Both the position numbers and the translations under genes were made by a program. 64,000 bases of DNA from Hygrophila difformis (lineage: Eukaryota; Streptophyta; Magnoliopsida; Lamiales; Acanthaceae): contig JAOANR010000012.1 in NCBI GenBank assembly GCA_030278955.1, positions 21,693,977-21,757,976 on the forward strand. Reading direction: 5' to 3'. Shown here in pieces: positions 22,183 to 34,628 of this stretch. Positions within the stretch are counted from its first letter, which is position 1. Every line of letters begins with the position of its first letter. Below the pieces are notes generated by a model that was not told where the DNA came from, did not search any database, and saw nothing but the letters and a program-made list of their open reading frames with translations.

Positions 22183-22770
22183 TTTCTGTTATAGAAGCAC
22201 GCGAAGATGAGTTTCTAAGTGATCAAGATCTAGGACTAAGGCAAAGTTAGTCTTTAGCAAGCGCTCCTAAGTCAAGGTCATGTCGAGTTCTAAGGTAGGA
22301 GTGTTTTTTATCACCGATAATTCACATAAAAAGAGTTAGTGTAAATATTTATGTATATATGCAATGCAATGCAATCCCCCCCGAAGCTAATGTATATTTT
22401 ATTTATATCTATCTTCCATGGATTTTAAAAATATGTTTATTACATGGAGGTAATATTTTTAAAATAGTAGATAAAAGTCTTGGGCCTCTATATTGGGCCA
22501 AAATAATAAGCATTTGGGCTCTATTTAAAAAATACAGTTATTGGGCCTCAAAACAATTGGGCTTAAAAAAAAATTGTGCCCACAATAGTAAGTATATAAA
22601 GTATTGGGCTAAAAATAATTTCTTGGGCTTCTTAAAAAAATATTTGGGCTTTAACTTCAAAATAATAATTGGGCTCTTTAAAATATATTACTAGTTTAGA
22701 AATAATAACTTTAAAAATAATAATACTTAAAAATAATAGTTTAAAAATATTCCGGGCTTTGATACCACTC
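22183..22770 (-). other. Leader and primer site of D internal 2
   Basis: The primer site is TGGTATCAAAGC on the minus strand at 22756-22767. The leader repeats the GCCCAA/TTGGGC tract of internal 1 (about 22480-22680). No ORF before gag. Confidence 0.7.
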
Positions 22771-25691
22771 TGTAACACCCCGGATTTGATAACCCAGGCC
22801 GGGATGTCACAGCCATACCTCCCTAGCAAGACGCGGTTTCTCCGAGCTTGCTAAAGAGATGCAAGGCTATGGTTTTTCAGAATTTAAAACATTCAAACAG
22901 CCCATTGTAATATAATTTGAAAATAAGGTTGTTACAGTTGCAGCGGAAAATAATATTTAAATACATGTATTGCAGCGGAATTTAAATACTGGGCCAACAC
23001 GGGTTAAACAGGCCCGTTTATGCAAGTCATAGATGAGAACAAAACTTTAAAATAATGTTTTTCCCAATTAATCCCATGCATGCATATGATGATGCATATT
23101 CTTCATGCTCTGTAGAAAAAGGAGAGAAAAGGTGGTTTGGTCAGCAAAACGTGCTGAGTAAGTTAACACCTAGTATGATCAAGGGGTTTCAAAGCCTTTA
23201 ATTAAATTTAATAAAAACATGCTTGTAGGTAATACACAATTTTAAATTAATCCTTCACTAATAAATAAATGGCATAATTTAAAATAAGGATTTCCACGTG
23301 ATCATAATTCAACTTACATGGTAAAATAATTTGCAAGGCACAATTTAAACAAAGAAAATATTCAAGTCCCTTAATTTTCTCATGATTTCAGGATTTGGTA
23401 TTCCAAGGATTTCACTCTTTCACTTTTGTTCGATATGATCTAGTATAATTTGTTCTCGGGGAAATGGACCCGCAAGAATTTAAACGCATCCTAGGGAATC
23501 AAACCCGTAGGAATCAACACACGCCCTGGGGAATCGAACCCGCAGGAAAACAAACAATCTACCTTGGGGAATCGAACCCACAAGAACTCAATTACATCCT
23601 AGGGAATTGAACCCATAGGAATCAACACACACCCTGGGGAATCGAACCCGCAGGGAAACAAACGATCGCCCTTGGGGAATCGAACCCGCAAGAACTCAAA
23701 TACATCCTAGGGAATTGAACCCATAGGAATCAACACAAATCCTGGGGAATCGAACCCGCAGGAAAACATACAATCGCCCTTGGGGAATCAAACCCGCAAG
23801 GTAAGAACACATTTCGCAAGTTTTCACAAGTTTCTCAAAATATAACTTACACAAGTCGCTGTCTTACTCCATAATTATTTAAAAAATTCATTTTCAGTCC
23901 GAAAATTCTGAAATTTCACCGGTAACTCGAAAACACAGAGACGAACAAGTTTCGTGTCTTACGTTTCTCGATCCGGGTTAAGGAAACGAGTCAAAAATCA
24001 AGTCTTTCACATAAGTAGTATGCTGTCAGGTTTCAGATTCGACACCGTTCAAAGATTCGACTTTTTAACATATCAAATGGACTTCAAAAATTCTGAAATT
24101 TTATATGCACATACTAGACATAATTATCTACAGCTTTTATTTAGATTGCATGGATCAATTCGGACTCGAAAATATAGAACAGGCTCATCAAGTTCGGACA
24201 TCAACACCTTCAGATTTCGAAAAAGGTTTTTTCAAGGCAGTTTGTGTTCGGATCGTTTTGGGATAGCAACCGTTGATGAAAATGGCTGAACGTTTTACAC
24301 AACATAGATTAATGTGTTAGGATCAAAAGTCTAGTTTTGAGTTTTTCGGTTTGAATTCTTGAAGTAGGGGTTTTGGTCCGATTTCAAATCTGTCACAGTT
24401 TCAAGTTCGACTTTTAGGGCAGGTTTGTTGGATGCCATTTTCAAAACACAATGAAAAATTATGAAACTTTTACACGAGCTAGATCTATGTCTTAGGAACG
24501 TTTTTTATGTTTTGAGTTTTTCCGTTTGAGCAGTTTTAAGGGTTCGAAAAATTCGCACCAAAACGCTGCGCCGGGGGTTTTTCGTGTTGACAGATTTTAG
24601 AGTTATTAAATCCCTATGTTTGGTTGCATTTTAAGTCACCCAAAACCAAGTAAGCATTAACTTACAGTGGGGATGATGTCTAGGACGTTTTCGGATAGAT
24701 CGCGGCGCCCACGCTTGCTACGAACACGTCCCAATTACTCCGTCTCCTTTCCGTTGGCCCCGAAACGAAATCGAAAGTAAAAATCTAGGGTTAGATCGGA
24801 TTTTTGGACTCGTAAACTTAAACGAAAACCTATGGACAACTTACCACAATCTGGAACACTAGAGATGTTGCTCTCCATGCCTTCTTCGTCGATTTTCGTC
24901 GCCGGAAAGTGATCGGAAAGTCGTCGGATCGGTTTTGGATGAACAAGGGAGAAGTTTTGAGAGTTTGGGAGGAATTGGGGCTGCCACTTCGAACATTAGG
25001 GTTAGTTATGAGTGTCCAATCCCTCAACCCGTCCATATACTCCTTCCCTCGACCGGGATTGAGTTTCCATCGTCGGGGGTCGAAAATATGGCAAGAAAAT
25101 CGTCGGAACGCGTTGTTGCCGTATTTCTGGGGGGGTCACGCTGTCATGGCGCGTTCATGGGCTAAACGCCGCGCGGCCAGCGCGCGGCCTCCGCCTGGAC
25201 CTCGGTTCGGGCGGGTCCGTGCGATCCGATCGGGCCTTTTCTCCTCTCTTTCGGACTTATGTGCTCCTACGTTTTCGGGCTCGATTTTTCGGGTCATTCT
25301 CGGATTATAAATTCTTATCTTAAATTAATGTCGTCTCGAATTAATCCCGTACTCGAAATCTTGAGTCCGTCGCGTTTGGATTCGTCGTCTTTTGACTCCC
25401 GTGCAACAATTTATCTAATTAAATTATTTCCGACTTCACGGGTTCCTGGAATTAAAATTCTTTTCTTTCTTGAATTTAATTCCAATTCTTTTGACTCGAT
25501 TCATGGAATGTCTTCGGGCTTCCTTTCCCTCTTTTATTCCATTTTGAATTTTTGAATCTATCGGCGTTTCATTTCCGAGCAATAATTTATTGTGATAAAT
25601 TATTTTCTTCTTCTCGGAGATATTTCGACCTTGATTGGATTAAGAAATAAATTTTATTCCTTTGGACGCCGATAAAATCCCGGGTATTACT
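22771..25691 (-). mobile_element. D LTR3 (outer 5' LTR)
   Basis: More diverged from LTR1 and LTR2 than they are from each other. It has small deletions, for example 12 bp near 25388 relative to 15256-15270. It begins TGTAACACCCC on the plus strand and ends ATTACT where ATTACA is expected, directly before the GTGCG duplication. Intron-like segment 23110-24844. Confidence 0.9.
23455..23800 (-). repeat. Ten T-arm-like hairpin units in D LTR3
   Basis: Same ten-unit order as in LTR1 with independent point changes, for example a fourth unit with CCCAC before CAAG and a ninth with GAATCGAACCC. The outer arms stay paired in nearly all units. Confidence 0.85.
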
Positions 25692-25696
25692 GTGCG

Positions 25697-26083
25697 ATCC
25701 GTCGGGCATTTCCTCCTCTCTTTCGGACTTCTATCCCTCTATGTTCTCGGATTCGGGTTTCCGGGATATTTTCGGGCTCCTATTCCCTATCTAAATTCTT
25801 ACTCGGATCTAGATTTAATATTGGCCTCGAATTCTCGAGTCCATTGGTGTCGGGTACTGTACAATTTATTTGATTAATTTATCTTTGGCTTTACGGGTAT
25901 TGGAAATTTAATTCCTTCTTAAATTAAATTCTATTTCTCATTTCCTTATCTATGTATTATGTTTACTCATTTATTATATTTATTTATTATTATTGTTTTG
26001 TTTATTGTTTATTTATTTATTTATCATATTTATTTCTTTTATTTATTTATTTATTTTATGTTGCAAAATTATCGGGTATTACA
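25697..26083 (-). mobile_element. C-prime 3' LTR, proximal part
   Basis: Continuation of 10759-12626 after element D, ending CGGGTATTACA on the plus strand (LTR start TGTAATACCCG on the minus strand). It contains a long TTTA/TTTAT low-complexity run (about 25959-26065), also present at 34503-34605 in the other LTR. Confidence 0.9.
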
Positions 26084-26347
26084 GTCTACGCTCCTTAAGA
26101 ATCAACTTCGTCCTCGAACTCGTGTTTCGGCTTTTCTCGTGTTAGGAACGAATCCTTTTTGTTTGTTTTATTATTTTGTGACTGAACTTAGAATTAAACC
26201 TTCTAAGCTGCCTACGTACCCTGTGAAGGGATCAAACCATAACATAGTTCAAAACAATTTGAATTTGTTTGGTCACAAAAATGTACAGAAAATGCATGAT
26301 GTCACATCCTCTCCCCCCTTAAGATTGCAGTTATGTCCCCATAACTG
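26084..26347 (-). promoter_or_regulatory. Two hairpin-polypurine modules of C-prime
   Basis: Module 1 has the intact hairpin CAGTTATG-GGGA-CATAACTG (26328-26347) overlapping the pol stop, then CTTAAGGGGGGAGAGGATGTGACATC. Module 2 is decayed: its hairpin near 26103-26125 has a mismatch and the tract reads CTTAAGGAGCGTAGAC before the LTR. Confidence 0.7.
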
Positions 26348-29300
26348 TGTTGGTGTCAGTTTGGAACAGTGTCGGATAGCGTTCCCTCATGTCCGATTCT
26401 AACTCCCATGTTGCTGTCTCGCTTTCATGGTTCGACCAAAGAACCTTGACTATCTTGACAGTTTTATTCCTCGTCACTCGCTCCTTAGCGTCTAGAATTC
26501 ACACTGGGACTTCTTCATAAGTCAGATCCTTATCGAGTTCGATTACTTCCGGTTGAAGTACATGTGTCGGGTCTGGTACATACTTTTTTAGTTGTGAGAC
26601 ATGAAAGACATTATGAACTTGATCTAATTGTGGCGGTAAAGCCAGTCGGTAGGCCAAATTTCCGACTCGTTCTAGAATCTCGTAAGGTCCTATGTATCGA
26701 GGACTCAACTTCCCTCGTTTGCCAAAGCGCATCACTCCCTTCATGGGTGATATCTTTAGCATGACCCTATCTCCCACTTGAAATTCTAGGTCTCGTCGTC
26801 TCACGTCAGCATAACCCTTCTGACGGTCTTGAGCGGCCTTCATTTTCCCTTGAAGCACTACCATAGTTGAGCCCCAGTGCCATTTCTTCGACAAGTTGAG
26901 TCATTTCTTCGACAAGTTGTGGTCCCACTACCACAGACTTATCGCTTTCTTCCCAGCTCAACGGGCTTCGGCACTTTCGGCCATACAATGCCTCGAAAGG
27001 TGCCATGCCAATGCTAGCATGGTAGCTATTGTTATAGGAAAACTCAATTAAGGGTAAATAACCTTCCCAATTTCCCTTAAACTCCAACACACATGCTCGA
27101 AGCATGTCTTCTAGTGTTTGGATCGTTCTCTCGGTTTGTCCATCCGTCATTGGGTGGAATGCGGTGCTCATTTTGATTTAAGTACCGAGAGCTTTTTGTA
27201 TCTCCGTCCAAAAATGAGAGACAAATCTACTGTCTCTGTCAGAAATGATGTCATGTGGTACTCCATGTCGTCGTATCACATTATCAATGTAGGCTCGGGC
27301 CAATTGGTCCATAGTCCACGTGTCCTTCATCGGGATAAATATGGCCGTCTTCGTTAGCCTATCCACAATCACCCAAATCTTGTTCATGCCTTTAGGTGAT
27401 CGGGGTAATCCTGAGACAAAGTCCATCGAGATACTATCCCGCATCCAACTTGGAATCTCTAGTGGTTGCATTAGTGCTAAGGGTTTATGTCTCACTGCTT
27501 TAACCCTTTGGCAGGTGAGGCATTTAGCCACGAAGTTTGCCACTTCCTTTTTCATTCCCGGCCACCAGTAGATCTTCTTCAGGTCCTTCTAAAGTTTGTC
27601 ACCTCCGGGATGCACTGAATATGGTGTATTGTGACCTTCATTCATCAACCTTTGCTTCAACTCGACACACTTTTGAGGCACATACCATCTCCCTTTGAAG
27701 CGGATGCTTCCATCCTCATGGATAGCAAATCCTATTGCCTTACCCTCGGCAATATACGCCTTTATCCTCTCCAGCTTCGCATCGCCCGGTTGAGCGAGTC
27801 GAATTTCGTCCAATATTGGTGTTTCTGCGATCATAGCATTGATCGTGTAACTCACTGTGCCCGGATGCACAAGTTCTAAGTCCAACCTTGCCAAATCCAT
27901 ATACAATGCCGGCGGAATTACCAACGAGTTTGTCACGTGTTGGGTTTTCCGGCTTAGGGCATCGGCTACCACATTCGCCTTCCCCTCGTGGTAGGCTATC
28001 TCCAAATCATAATCTTTAATAAGTTCCAACCACCTTCGCTGTCTCAAATTCAACTCCTTCTGAGTGAATATATATTTCAAGCTCTTGTGGTCGGTGAACA
28101 TTCGACACTTTCGCCCGTAAAGATAATGTCTCCATATCTTTAGAGCGAAAACGACCGCTGCCAACTCCAGGTCGTGTGTCGGGTAATTTTCCTCGTGAGG
28201 TTTCAGTTGGTGTGATGCATATGCAACGACTCTCGAGTCTTGCATCAAGACACAACCTAAACCTTCCTTCGAAGCATCGCTGTAAACTTCGAAGTCACCA
28301 TTCTCTGATGGTAGCGTCAATACGGGTGTTGTTGTGAGTCGTTCTTCAGCTCTTGAAACGCTGTCTCACACGCATTTGTCCACTCGTATTTTACTCCCTT
28401 CTTCAGTAGCTGGGTCAAAGGTCATGCGATTTTCGAAAAATCCTTCACGAACCGTCTATAATACCCGGCTAATCCAAGGAAACTCCTTATCTCAGTTGGG
28501 CTCTTTGGGGCTGCCCATTCCGTCACGGCAGAAACTTTTGCCGGATCCAATGAAACTCCTTCAGTGGATAATATGTGTCCAAGAAATGCTACTTCCTTCA
28601 ACCAGAAATCGCATTTGGACAACTTTCCGTATAATTGATTCTTTCGCAAGGTCCCTAACACTTGGTGCAAGTGTTGGGCATGCTCCTCCTCGCTTTTCGA
28701 GTAGATCAGGATGTCATCAATAAACACCACTACACACTGATCTAACAGTTCTCGAAATACATTGTTCATAAGGTTCATGAATATTGCTGGAGCATTTGTT
28801 AACCCAAAGGATAACACTATGAACACGTAGTGGCCGTATCGAGTTCGAAACGCCGTCTTCGGGATGTCTTTCTCGGCGATTCTCAACTGGTGATACCCAG
28901 ATCGTAAGTCGATCTTCGAGAATACTGAAGCTCCCTTCAGTTGATCAAATAGATCCTCAATTCTCGGCAGAGGGTACTTATTCTTGATGGTCACCTGGTT
29001 CAATCCCCGATAGTCAATGCAAAGACGTAATCCTTCGTCTTTCTTCTTAACAAATAAAACTGGTGCTCCCCATGGGGAAGTACTCGGCCTTATGTATCCT
29101 TTCTGCAGTAGCTCTTCGAGTTGTTCCTTTAACTCCTTCATTTCCAGTGGTGCCATCCGGTACGGAGCTTTTGAGACAGGCTCGGTTCCCGGAATGAGAT
29201 CTATCGTGAATTCAAGATCTCGCTCAGGTGGCATGCCCAAAATGTCTTTAGGAAACACATCCGGGTATTCTCTTACCACTGGTATGTTGTCAACCTTGTT

Positions 29301-29768
29301 CTCTTCCGCCTCAAGGTTGTGCACGTAGCACGCATATAGCTCATACCCCTTACGCATCAAATTGCTTAGATTGAGGGCACTAACGATTTTGTTGCTCCTC
29401 TTAGGGGGCTGAGAATAAAAGATAACTCTCTTTCCCCTACTTTTCGACAGGGTGATCTTTTGTTTTTTGCATTCGATCACCGCTTTATACTGGGACAACC
29501 AGTCCATCCCCAGTATAATGTCAAAGTCCCTACTTTTCGACAGTATAACTCTCTTTCCCCTACTTCTCCTGAAGGCAATTGAATTCCTAAGCTAATTATC
29601 TCGCATTTAGGTAGATCTAACTCAGGCACTATTCTTGATGCTATGATTGAGCAACTAGCTCCAGAATCAAATAAGACTCTAAGGGGTGTATTCAAGACAT
29701 AGAATGTACCGGCCATCACTTCTCCTTGTGCAGGCACGTCCGCTTGGTTAACCACGTTAAGTCTTCCC
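26331..29768 (-). pseudogene. C-prime pol (protease, RT, RNase H, integrase, chromodomain), decayed
   Basis: In element order: protease with [11 protein letters not shown] (about 29640-29675), RT with [13 protein letters not shown] and FIDDILIYS (29507-28422), RNase H with [11 protein letters not shown] and DALSRK (28320-27950), integrase with HHCC and the DFVSGLP, SDRDSRF and DGQTERT motifs (27640-26990), and a chromodomain-type end ([19 protein letters not shown]; about 26490-26345). This order and the chromodomain place it in the Tekay/Del chromovirus group. Lesions seen: a scrambled and deleted protease end at 29525-29570, stops after KIA (about 28420), DKL (about 27589), ALGT (about 27178) and VPV (about 26499), a frameshift near 28330, and a small duplication with frameshift near 26885-26925. 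Catalytic motifs are mostly still readable, so decay is moderate. Confidence 0.9.
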
Positions 29769-31021
29769 GTAGGGCGTCCTTGATTGCCTTGCTGGTTCGG
29801 ATTCGGCTGCTGATCTTGCTATTGATTTTGATTCTGAGATGGTTGAGGACGTTGGTTCTGATTCTAATTCGGCTGCCTAAATTGATTTTGAGGGGGTCTA
29901 TACCCCTGATTGTTACCGTTCCGCCCGCTTTGATTTTGAGGCTGTCCCTGCCCCGTGACCAAGTCTTCCCTTTTCGTTATATTTTCAAGCCTTGTTCGGC
30001 ACTCCCGACGTATGTGGCCCATGCGACCACACCGAAAGCATGCCCCCTGTTGAGGGCATCCCCTCGCTAGATGGGGTCGCCCACACCTCGGGCAAGGTGG
30101 TACCGGTTCTTCTTGGTTAAACCTCCTTCCATTATTGGTTTGCTGTGGCCGATTCGACCCTCTCCGTTGTTCGTTCCTTCCCGTGTTGTTCTCGCCTCTT
30201 GAGTCCCGATTCCTCTTGTCTTGGGGACCCCGGCTGGACTCCCCACTCACTCTCCTTTTCAGTTGTTGCACTCGCGCCACTGCCACAGCGCGATCGTACA
30301 CTGCTTGCAGATCAGGGTAGTGCACCCCTGCGATCACCTCGCGTACTGCCAGGTTCAGTCCCATCTCAAACTTTTGAGCTTTCTCCGCATCCGTGGGTAC
30401 TAATCTTGGTGCGAACCTCACCAACTACTTGAACCGAGTGTAGTACTCTTGAACGGTCTGGCCTCCTTGCTTCAGCGACAGGAATTCCTCGTACATTGCT
30501 GCTTTAGTACTCAGGGGATAGAATCTATCCCTGAGCAACTCCATCATTTCCGCCCAAGAGTAGGGCTCGTCATCCTCAGTCAGTTTTGCTTGAGTCGCCT
30601 GCCACCAGTCGTCCGCTTCGCCTCCCAAGTAGTACGAAGCGACGTGCACTCTCTCCCCTTCCAGACACTTGACCGCGCCCAGCAGCTTGTCAAAGGTCCG
30701 GATCCATTCTTCCAGTTTGGCCGAATCCTCCTCACCAGCATAGTGGGGTGGCTGGTAGGAATTCACCATTGCCAGGTAGTTGGGGCGAGCTTGGGGCGGA
30801 GGTACCGCTGCAGCTTGGCCCTTATTGACTTGCACGTTCCCTAGCGCAATCAAGACCTCTACTATCGTCCGAAGACGATCGCCCACATTGTTCGGTGCGG
30901 GGGCGTCCTGTGCACCTTGGGGTTGCTCTCCAACAGGTTGAGCAGGTTCTGTGTCATTTGGTGGCACTTCAGTAGTAGTTTGGGGAGCATGTCGGGTTTT
31001 TGATCTACCTCGTGGTGCCAT
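29769..31021 (-). pseudogene. C-prime gag with nonsense mutations
   Basis: Starts at the ATG at 31021. Capsid core motifs ([44 protein letters not shown]) run to a premature stop at 30422-30424, where a Glu codon became TAG, inside the conserved TRFKELVRF block. The frame continues to the zinc knuckles [13 protein letters not shown] and CFRCGRMGHIRREC (about 30005-30095). Two further stops fall in the Gln/Asn-rich linker near 29863 and 29818. The sequence is close to the gag of element C at 60466. Confidence 0.85.
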
Positions 31022-31275
31022 TCTGTTTACAAACGGTGTAATTTAGAACGCAATGTATGTCTAGGCAAATTACTATGAATGTGCTTGTATTTTCGCACAT
31101 AATGCTTGATTGGGCTTAAAAGTAACGCAAGGTTTTGTTTTATTTTGTTTAAATGCATAAATCTTGTATTTTATTCCCTTAAAAGAAGCTTTTAATACAA
31201 GTAGGAGGATGTACAAAAATAGCAACGTTTTCTTAGCAAAAATAGTATCTACTATAAATAGAATCCCTATCGCCT
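31022..31275 (-). other. Spacer between small ORF and gag of C-prime, with hairpin
   Basis: Holds CTTGTATT (31163-31170) paired with AATACAAG (31194-31201), and inside it TTAAAAG-AAG-CTTTTAA (31179-31195). On the minus strand an AATAAA lies within the hairpin. The equivalent in B is 45524-45577. Confidence 0.6.
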
Positions 31276-31602
31276 CTAGGCGTCCTCCGGTAGGGTAGCG
31301 GGATCCTCCTCCGGGTCTTCCTCCTCCGAACTTGGCGGTAGTAGGTCGTCAAAGATGGTGTTCAAGTCCTCTCCATGAGCATCAACGTGTTCCTTCAGTA
31401 TTAGGTTTTGCATAGTGAGGGTTTGGACTTGGCGTTCGAGTTGGTTTATGCGGTGGTGGTCCGCCTCTCTTAAGTTGCCCATGTGGTGCAGATTTGCCTC
31501 CAATTGAGCCATACGATGTTTCATTTGTTCTATGATTTGTTGGGAGTCAAAGTGAGCGTTCATCATTTTGATCATCAAGTTCATCATATCTTGACTAGCC
31601 AT
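31276..31602 (-). CDS. Small coiled-coil protein before gag, C-prime (108 aa)
   Basis: The ORF is intact although gag and pol of this element are broken. The N-terminus is Met-rich (MASQDMMNLMIKMM). A long heptad-type helix contains the block LREADHHRINQLERQVQTL (about residues 42-60), and the C-terminus is acidic (PPSSEEEDPEEDP). There is no zinc finger, signal peptide or membrane segment. A close relative lies before gag in C (59858-60193) and a more distant one in B (45041-45430), always between primer site and gag and on the element's sense strand. I do not know a named family for it. A multimerising, RNA- or particle-related role is only a guess. The start is chosen because the ATG context CTAGATGGC is the same in all three. 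Confidence 0.7.
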   Translation of the reverse strand: MASQDMMNLMIKMMNAHFDSQQIIEQMKHRMAQLEANLHHMGNLREADHHRINQLERQVQTLTMQNLILKEHVDAHGEDLNTIFDDLLPPSSEEEDPEEDPATLPEDA

Positions 31603-32024
31603 CTAGCGCAGGCAAAAGATCTAAGTTAGAACGTATCACGCTTCTAGGTTCTCTAAGTTTAGGCAATGCAGTATGCACATGCAAATGATGATTTCCCCCC
31701 AAAAATAATTCATGCACTATATATATATATATTTTCCATAGGTTTCAAAAATAAAAATTTAATCCATGGAATTAATGCTTTAAAATTTAAAATAATAGTT
31801 AAAATCCATGGACCTCTATATTGGGTCAAAAATAATTATAATTTGGGCTCCAAAAAAAATTTGGGCTAGAAAATTTTAAAATAATAATTTGAGCTTCTAT
31901 ATTAATAATAAAATAATCATGGTTTAAAAATAATAATAGTCTAATAGTTTAAAAATAATAATAATTTAAAAATAATAGATAAAAAAAATAATAGTTTAAA
32001 AATATCCGGGCTCTGATACCAACT
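31603..32024 (-). other. C-prime leader and primer site
   Basis: The primer site is TGGTATCAGAGC on the minus strand at 32010-32021, three bases inside the LTR end. The leader is A/T-rich with several GGGC/GCCCAA motifs (about 31800-31900) and poly-TA near 31718-31732. No ORF besides the one at 31276-31602. Confidence 0.75.
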
Positions 32025-34628
32025 TGTAACACCCCGGTTTTTGGTCACCCAGGTCGGGATGTCACCGCCACACCTCCCTAGTAAGACACGGTTTCTCCGA
32101 GCTTACTAAAGAGATGCAAGGCTAGGTACTGCAGTATTTAAAACATTTAAAAACAATCAGAATAGCCCATACAATATAAGTTCAAAATATAATATTATAA
32201 TGCAGCGGAATAATAGTACCTAAGTATAAGTATTGTAGCGGAAAATGTAAATAGGGCCAACATGGCCAAAACACGGGTTAAACATGCTCGTTTATACTAT
32301 AGTCTAATGCAAGAGTTTAAAATATAAAGTTTCCCAAAATATTCCCCCATGCATATAGTGCTCATGCTCATTCCACATACTCTGTAAGAAAAATGAAATA
32401 AACGGTTTGGTCAGCACAACTTGCTGAGTAAGTTAATACATACATGATCGTGGGGTTTCAAAGCCATTAATTTACATTTAAATAAAAACATGATAATAAT
32501 AAATCATGGATAATTCAATTTAATTGTCTAATCAAATTGGCATAATCAATTCATGGCTCTAATTAACAACATGTTTAGCATAACTTAAATAAAAACCATA
32601 ATTAATTTAAATAAAGCATTTAATAATTTAAATGACAACAAATAATATTTTTAACTATCCCCATTACACCAAAGATTTAGTATTTCAAGTATTTCACGAT
32701 TGCATCGCAATCTCGTCAAGTTTAGCCGGTAGTCCGGCGGCCGCAGCCGTATCTGCCATACCCAGTACCACTCCGGAGTCTCGGGAAACCCATAAGGATA
32801 TTCACGAGAGTGTAGGCCATATATCTCATGCCGTTTTGGCAACATATCTCAAAGTTTCGCGCGGGTCACCATCGTCCATAAAGGCACGAAGTGAATCGTT
32901 AGGAGGGCACCCTGCAGAGCACTCACCCTCTAATTTTAAAGATCAAGTTTGTAAGGGGATTTTCTAAATTCTGATTTCATGTATTTGTTTCTAATGACTT
33001 TTCAACTCGTTTAAACCTTAAAGGCTAATTTGACCGTTTCAACAAAATTTCAAGATTTGACTTGGTCAAAACCATAGTTTACTTCAAAATTAATTAAAAA
33101 TCGGTTTTTATTCCAAAAATTCTGAAATTGGACAGGTAACTCGAAACACAAAGACGAACAAGTTTCATGTTTTAGGTTTTTCGATCCGAGATACGGAAGT
33201 AAGTGAAAAACGTCAATTTTTAACAGGATGATATTCTGTCCGAAAATTTCAACACCAGTTTCAAGATTTCAAGATCTACCATAGCAAACTAACTCCAAAT
33301 TTGATGAAATTTTATAGAGAGATACTTAAGACATATATCTACAACTTTCATGTTCGACTAAAGTTCGGAATCAGTCTAGATCTATTGTCAAAAACGTCTA
33401 CAAGTTCGGACTAAAGTTCTGTCAAGATTTCAAGATCTAAATTTAGAACAGTTCGGTTTGAAGTCGATTTCATATATCAGAACTCAATGAAAAATTATGA
33501 AATTTTTACTGTAGCTAGATCTACGTCTTAGGAATGTTTTTCATGTTTATATTTTCTTGTTTGAACAGGTTTAAGGGTTCGGAAAAATCATGCAAAAATG
33601 CTGCGCCGTTAAAGATTTCGTTTTGACAGATTTTACGTTCTTGGTTTAAATCTTTGGATCAAGTGCATTTTAAATCCTCCCAAAACCATAGTAAGATTAA
33701 CTTACAGATCTTTGGTCGTCCGGGTTCGTCGATTCGGCGTGGCTTCCAATCCACCGTTTATCTCCTCGGTTCGTCGGGTTTTTCGTTCTAGATCCGATTC
33801 GGGGTGTCGAAAGGAAAAAGATTAAGTTAGGATTCATTTTCGATCAAGATTGTAAAGGAACGAACGGATCAGAACTTACCACAACCTTAGAGGTCTTCCG
33901 ATTTTCGTCCACGATTGCCTTCACCTTGGTTTCGTGCCTCCGACGACTCTGGGATTAGGGTTTTCGAACGTATAGAGAGTATGAATGTTTTGAAAAGTGT
34001 TCGGGGCTGTCAAGAGGGGTTATTTATAGATGGACACGACCTAGGGACGTCCAAGGTCGGCCTTGGTGAGTCTTGAGCCGAAAGGAATACAACCGAAGTC
34101 AAAAAATCCGGATTCGGGCGAGTAAATCTTGCAACGGGCGAATCTGTCCGTTGGCGCGGACTTGGCGCGCCGTTTAGGCAAACACCGCGCGGCCACCGCG
34201 CGGCCCACGCCTGGACTTCGGTCCGGGCGGGTCGTGCGATCCGTCGGGCATTTCCTCCTCTCTTTCGGACTTCTATCCCTCTATGTTCTCGGATTCGGGT
34301 TTCCGGGATATTTTCGGGCTCCTATTCCCTATCTAAATTCTTACTCGGATCTAGATTTAATATTGGCCTTGAATTCTCGAGTCCATTGGTGTCGGGTATA
34401 CTTGTACAATTTATTTGATTAATTTATCTTTGGCTTTACGGGTATTGGAAATTTAATTCCTTCTTAAATTAAATTCCATTTCTCATTTCCTTGTCTATGT
34501 ATTATGTTTACTCATTTATTATATTTATTTATTATTATTGTTTTGTTTATTGTTTATTTATTTATTTATCTTATTTATTTCATTTATTTATTTATTTATT
34601 TTATGTTGCAAAATTCTCGGGTATTACA
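32025..34628 (-). mobile_element. C-prime 5' LTR (2604 bp)
   Basis: The plus strand runs from TGTAACACCCC to GGGTATTACA. The minus-strand TATA box CTATAAATA is at 34021-34029, leaving a U3 of about 600 bp and about 2 kb of R/U5. Intron-like segment 32382-33879: donor TGTG/GTAAGT, acceptor TTTTTCTTACAG. The GC-rich hairpin GCCGG-TAGT-CCGGC is at 32725-32738. The LTR inserted into Athila-like internal sequence at 34629. The matching flank on the other side has been lost. Confidence 0.9.

Larger units (their letters stand above)
12622..25696 (-). mobile_element. D: tandem gag-only Tekay-like element with three LTRs
   Basis: The order is LTR1 (12627-15582), internal 1 (15583-17705), LTR2 (17706-20650), internal 2 (20651-22770), LTR3 (22771-25691). 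The whole block is flanked by GTGCG at 12622-12626 and 25692-25696. The uninterrupted C-prime LTR has this site once (34234-34238). A single duplication around three LTRs points to one insertion that later became a tandem by unequal recombination between LTRs (inference). Each internal region is about 2.1 kb and encodes only Gag. Protease, RT, RNase H, integrase and the small ORF before gag are absent, so the element depends on another element's enzymes. The last base of LTR3 is T where A is expected. Confidence 0.9.

Noticed and set aside
34504..34628. Upstream part of the ORF reading into 34629
   Set aside because: This part is LTR low-complexity TTTA sequence. Only the part after 34628 is element E1 coding sequence.
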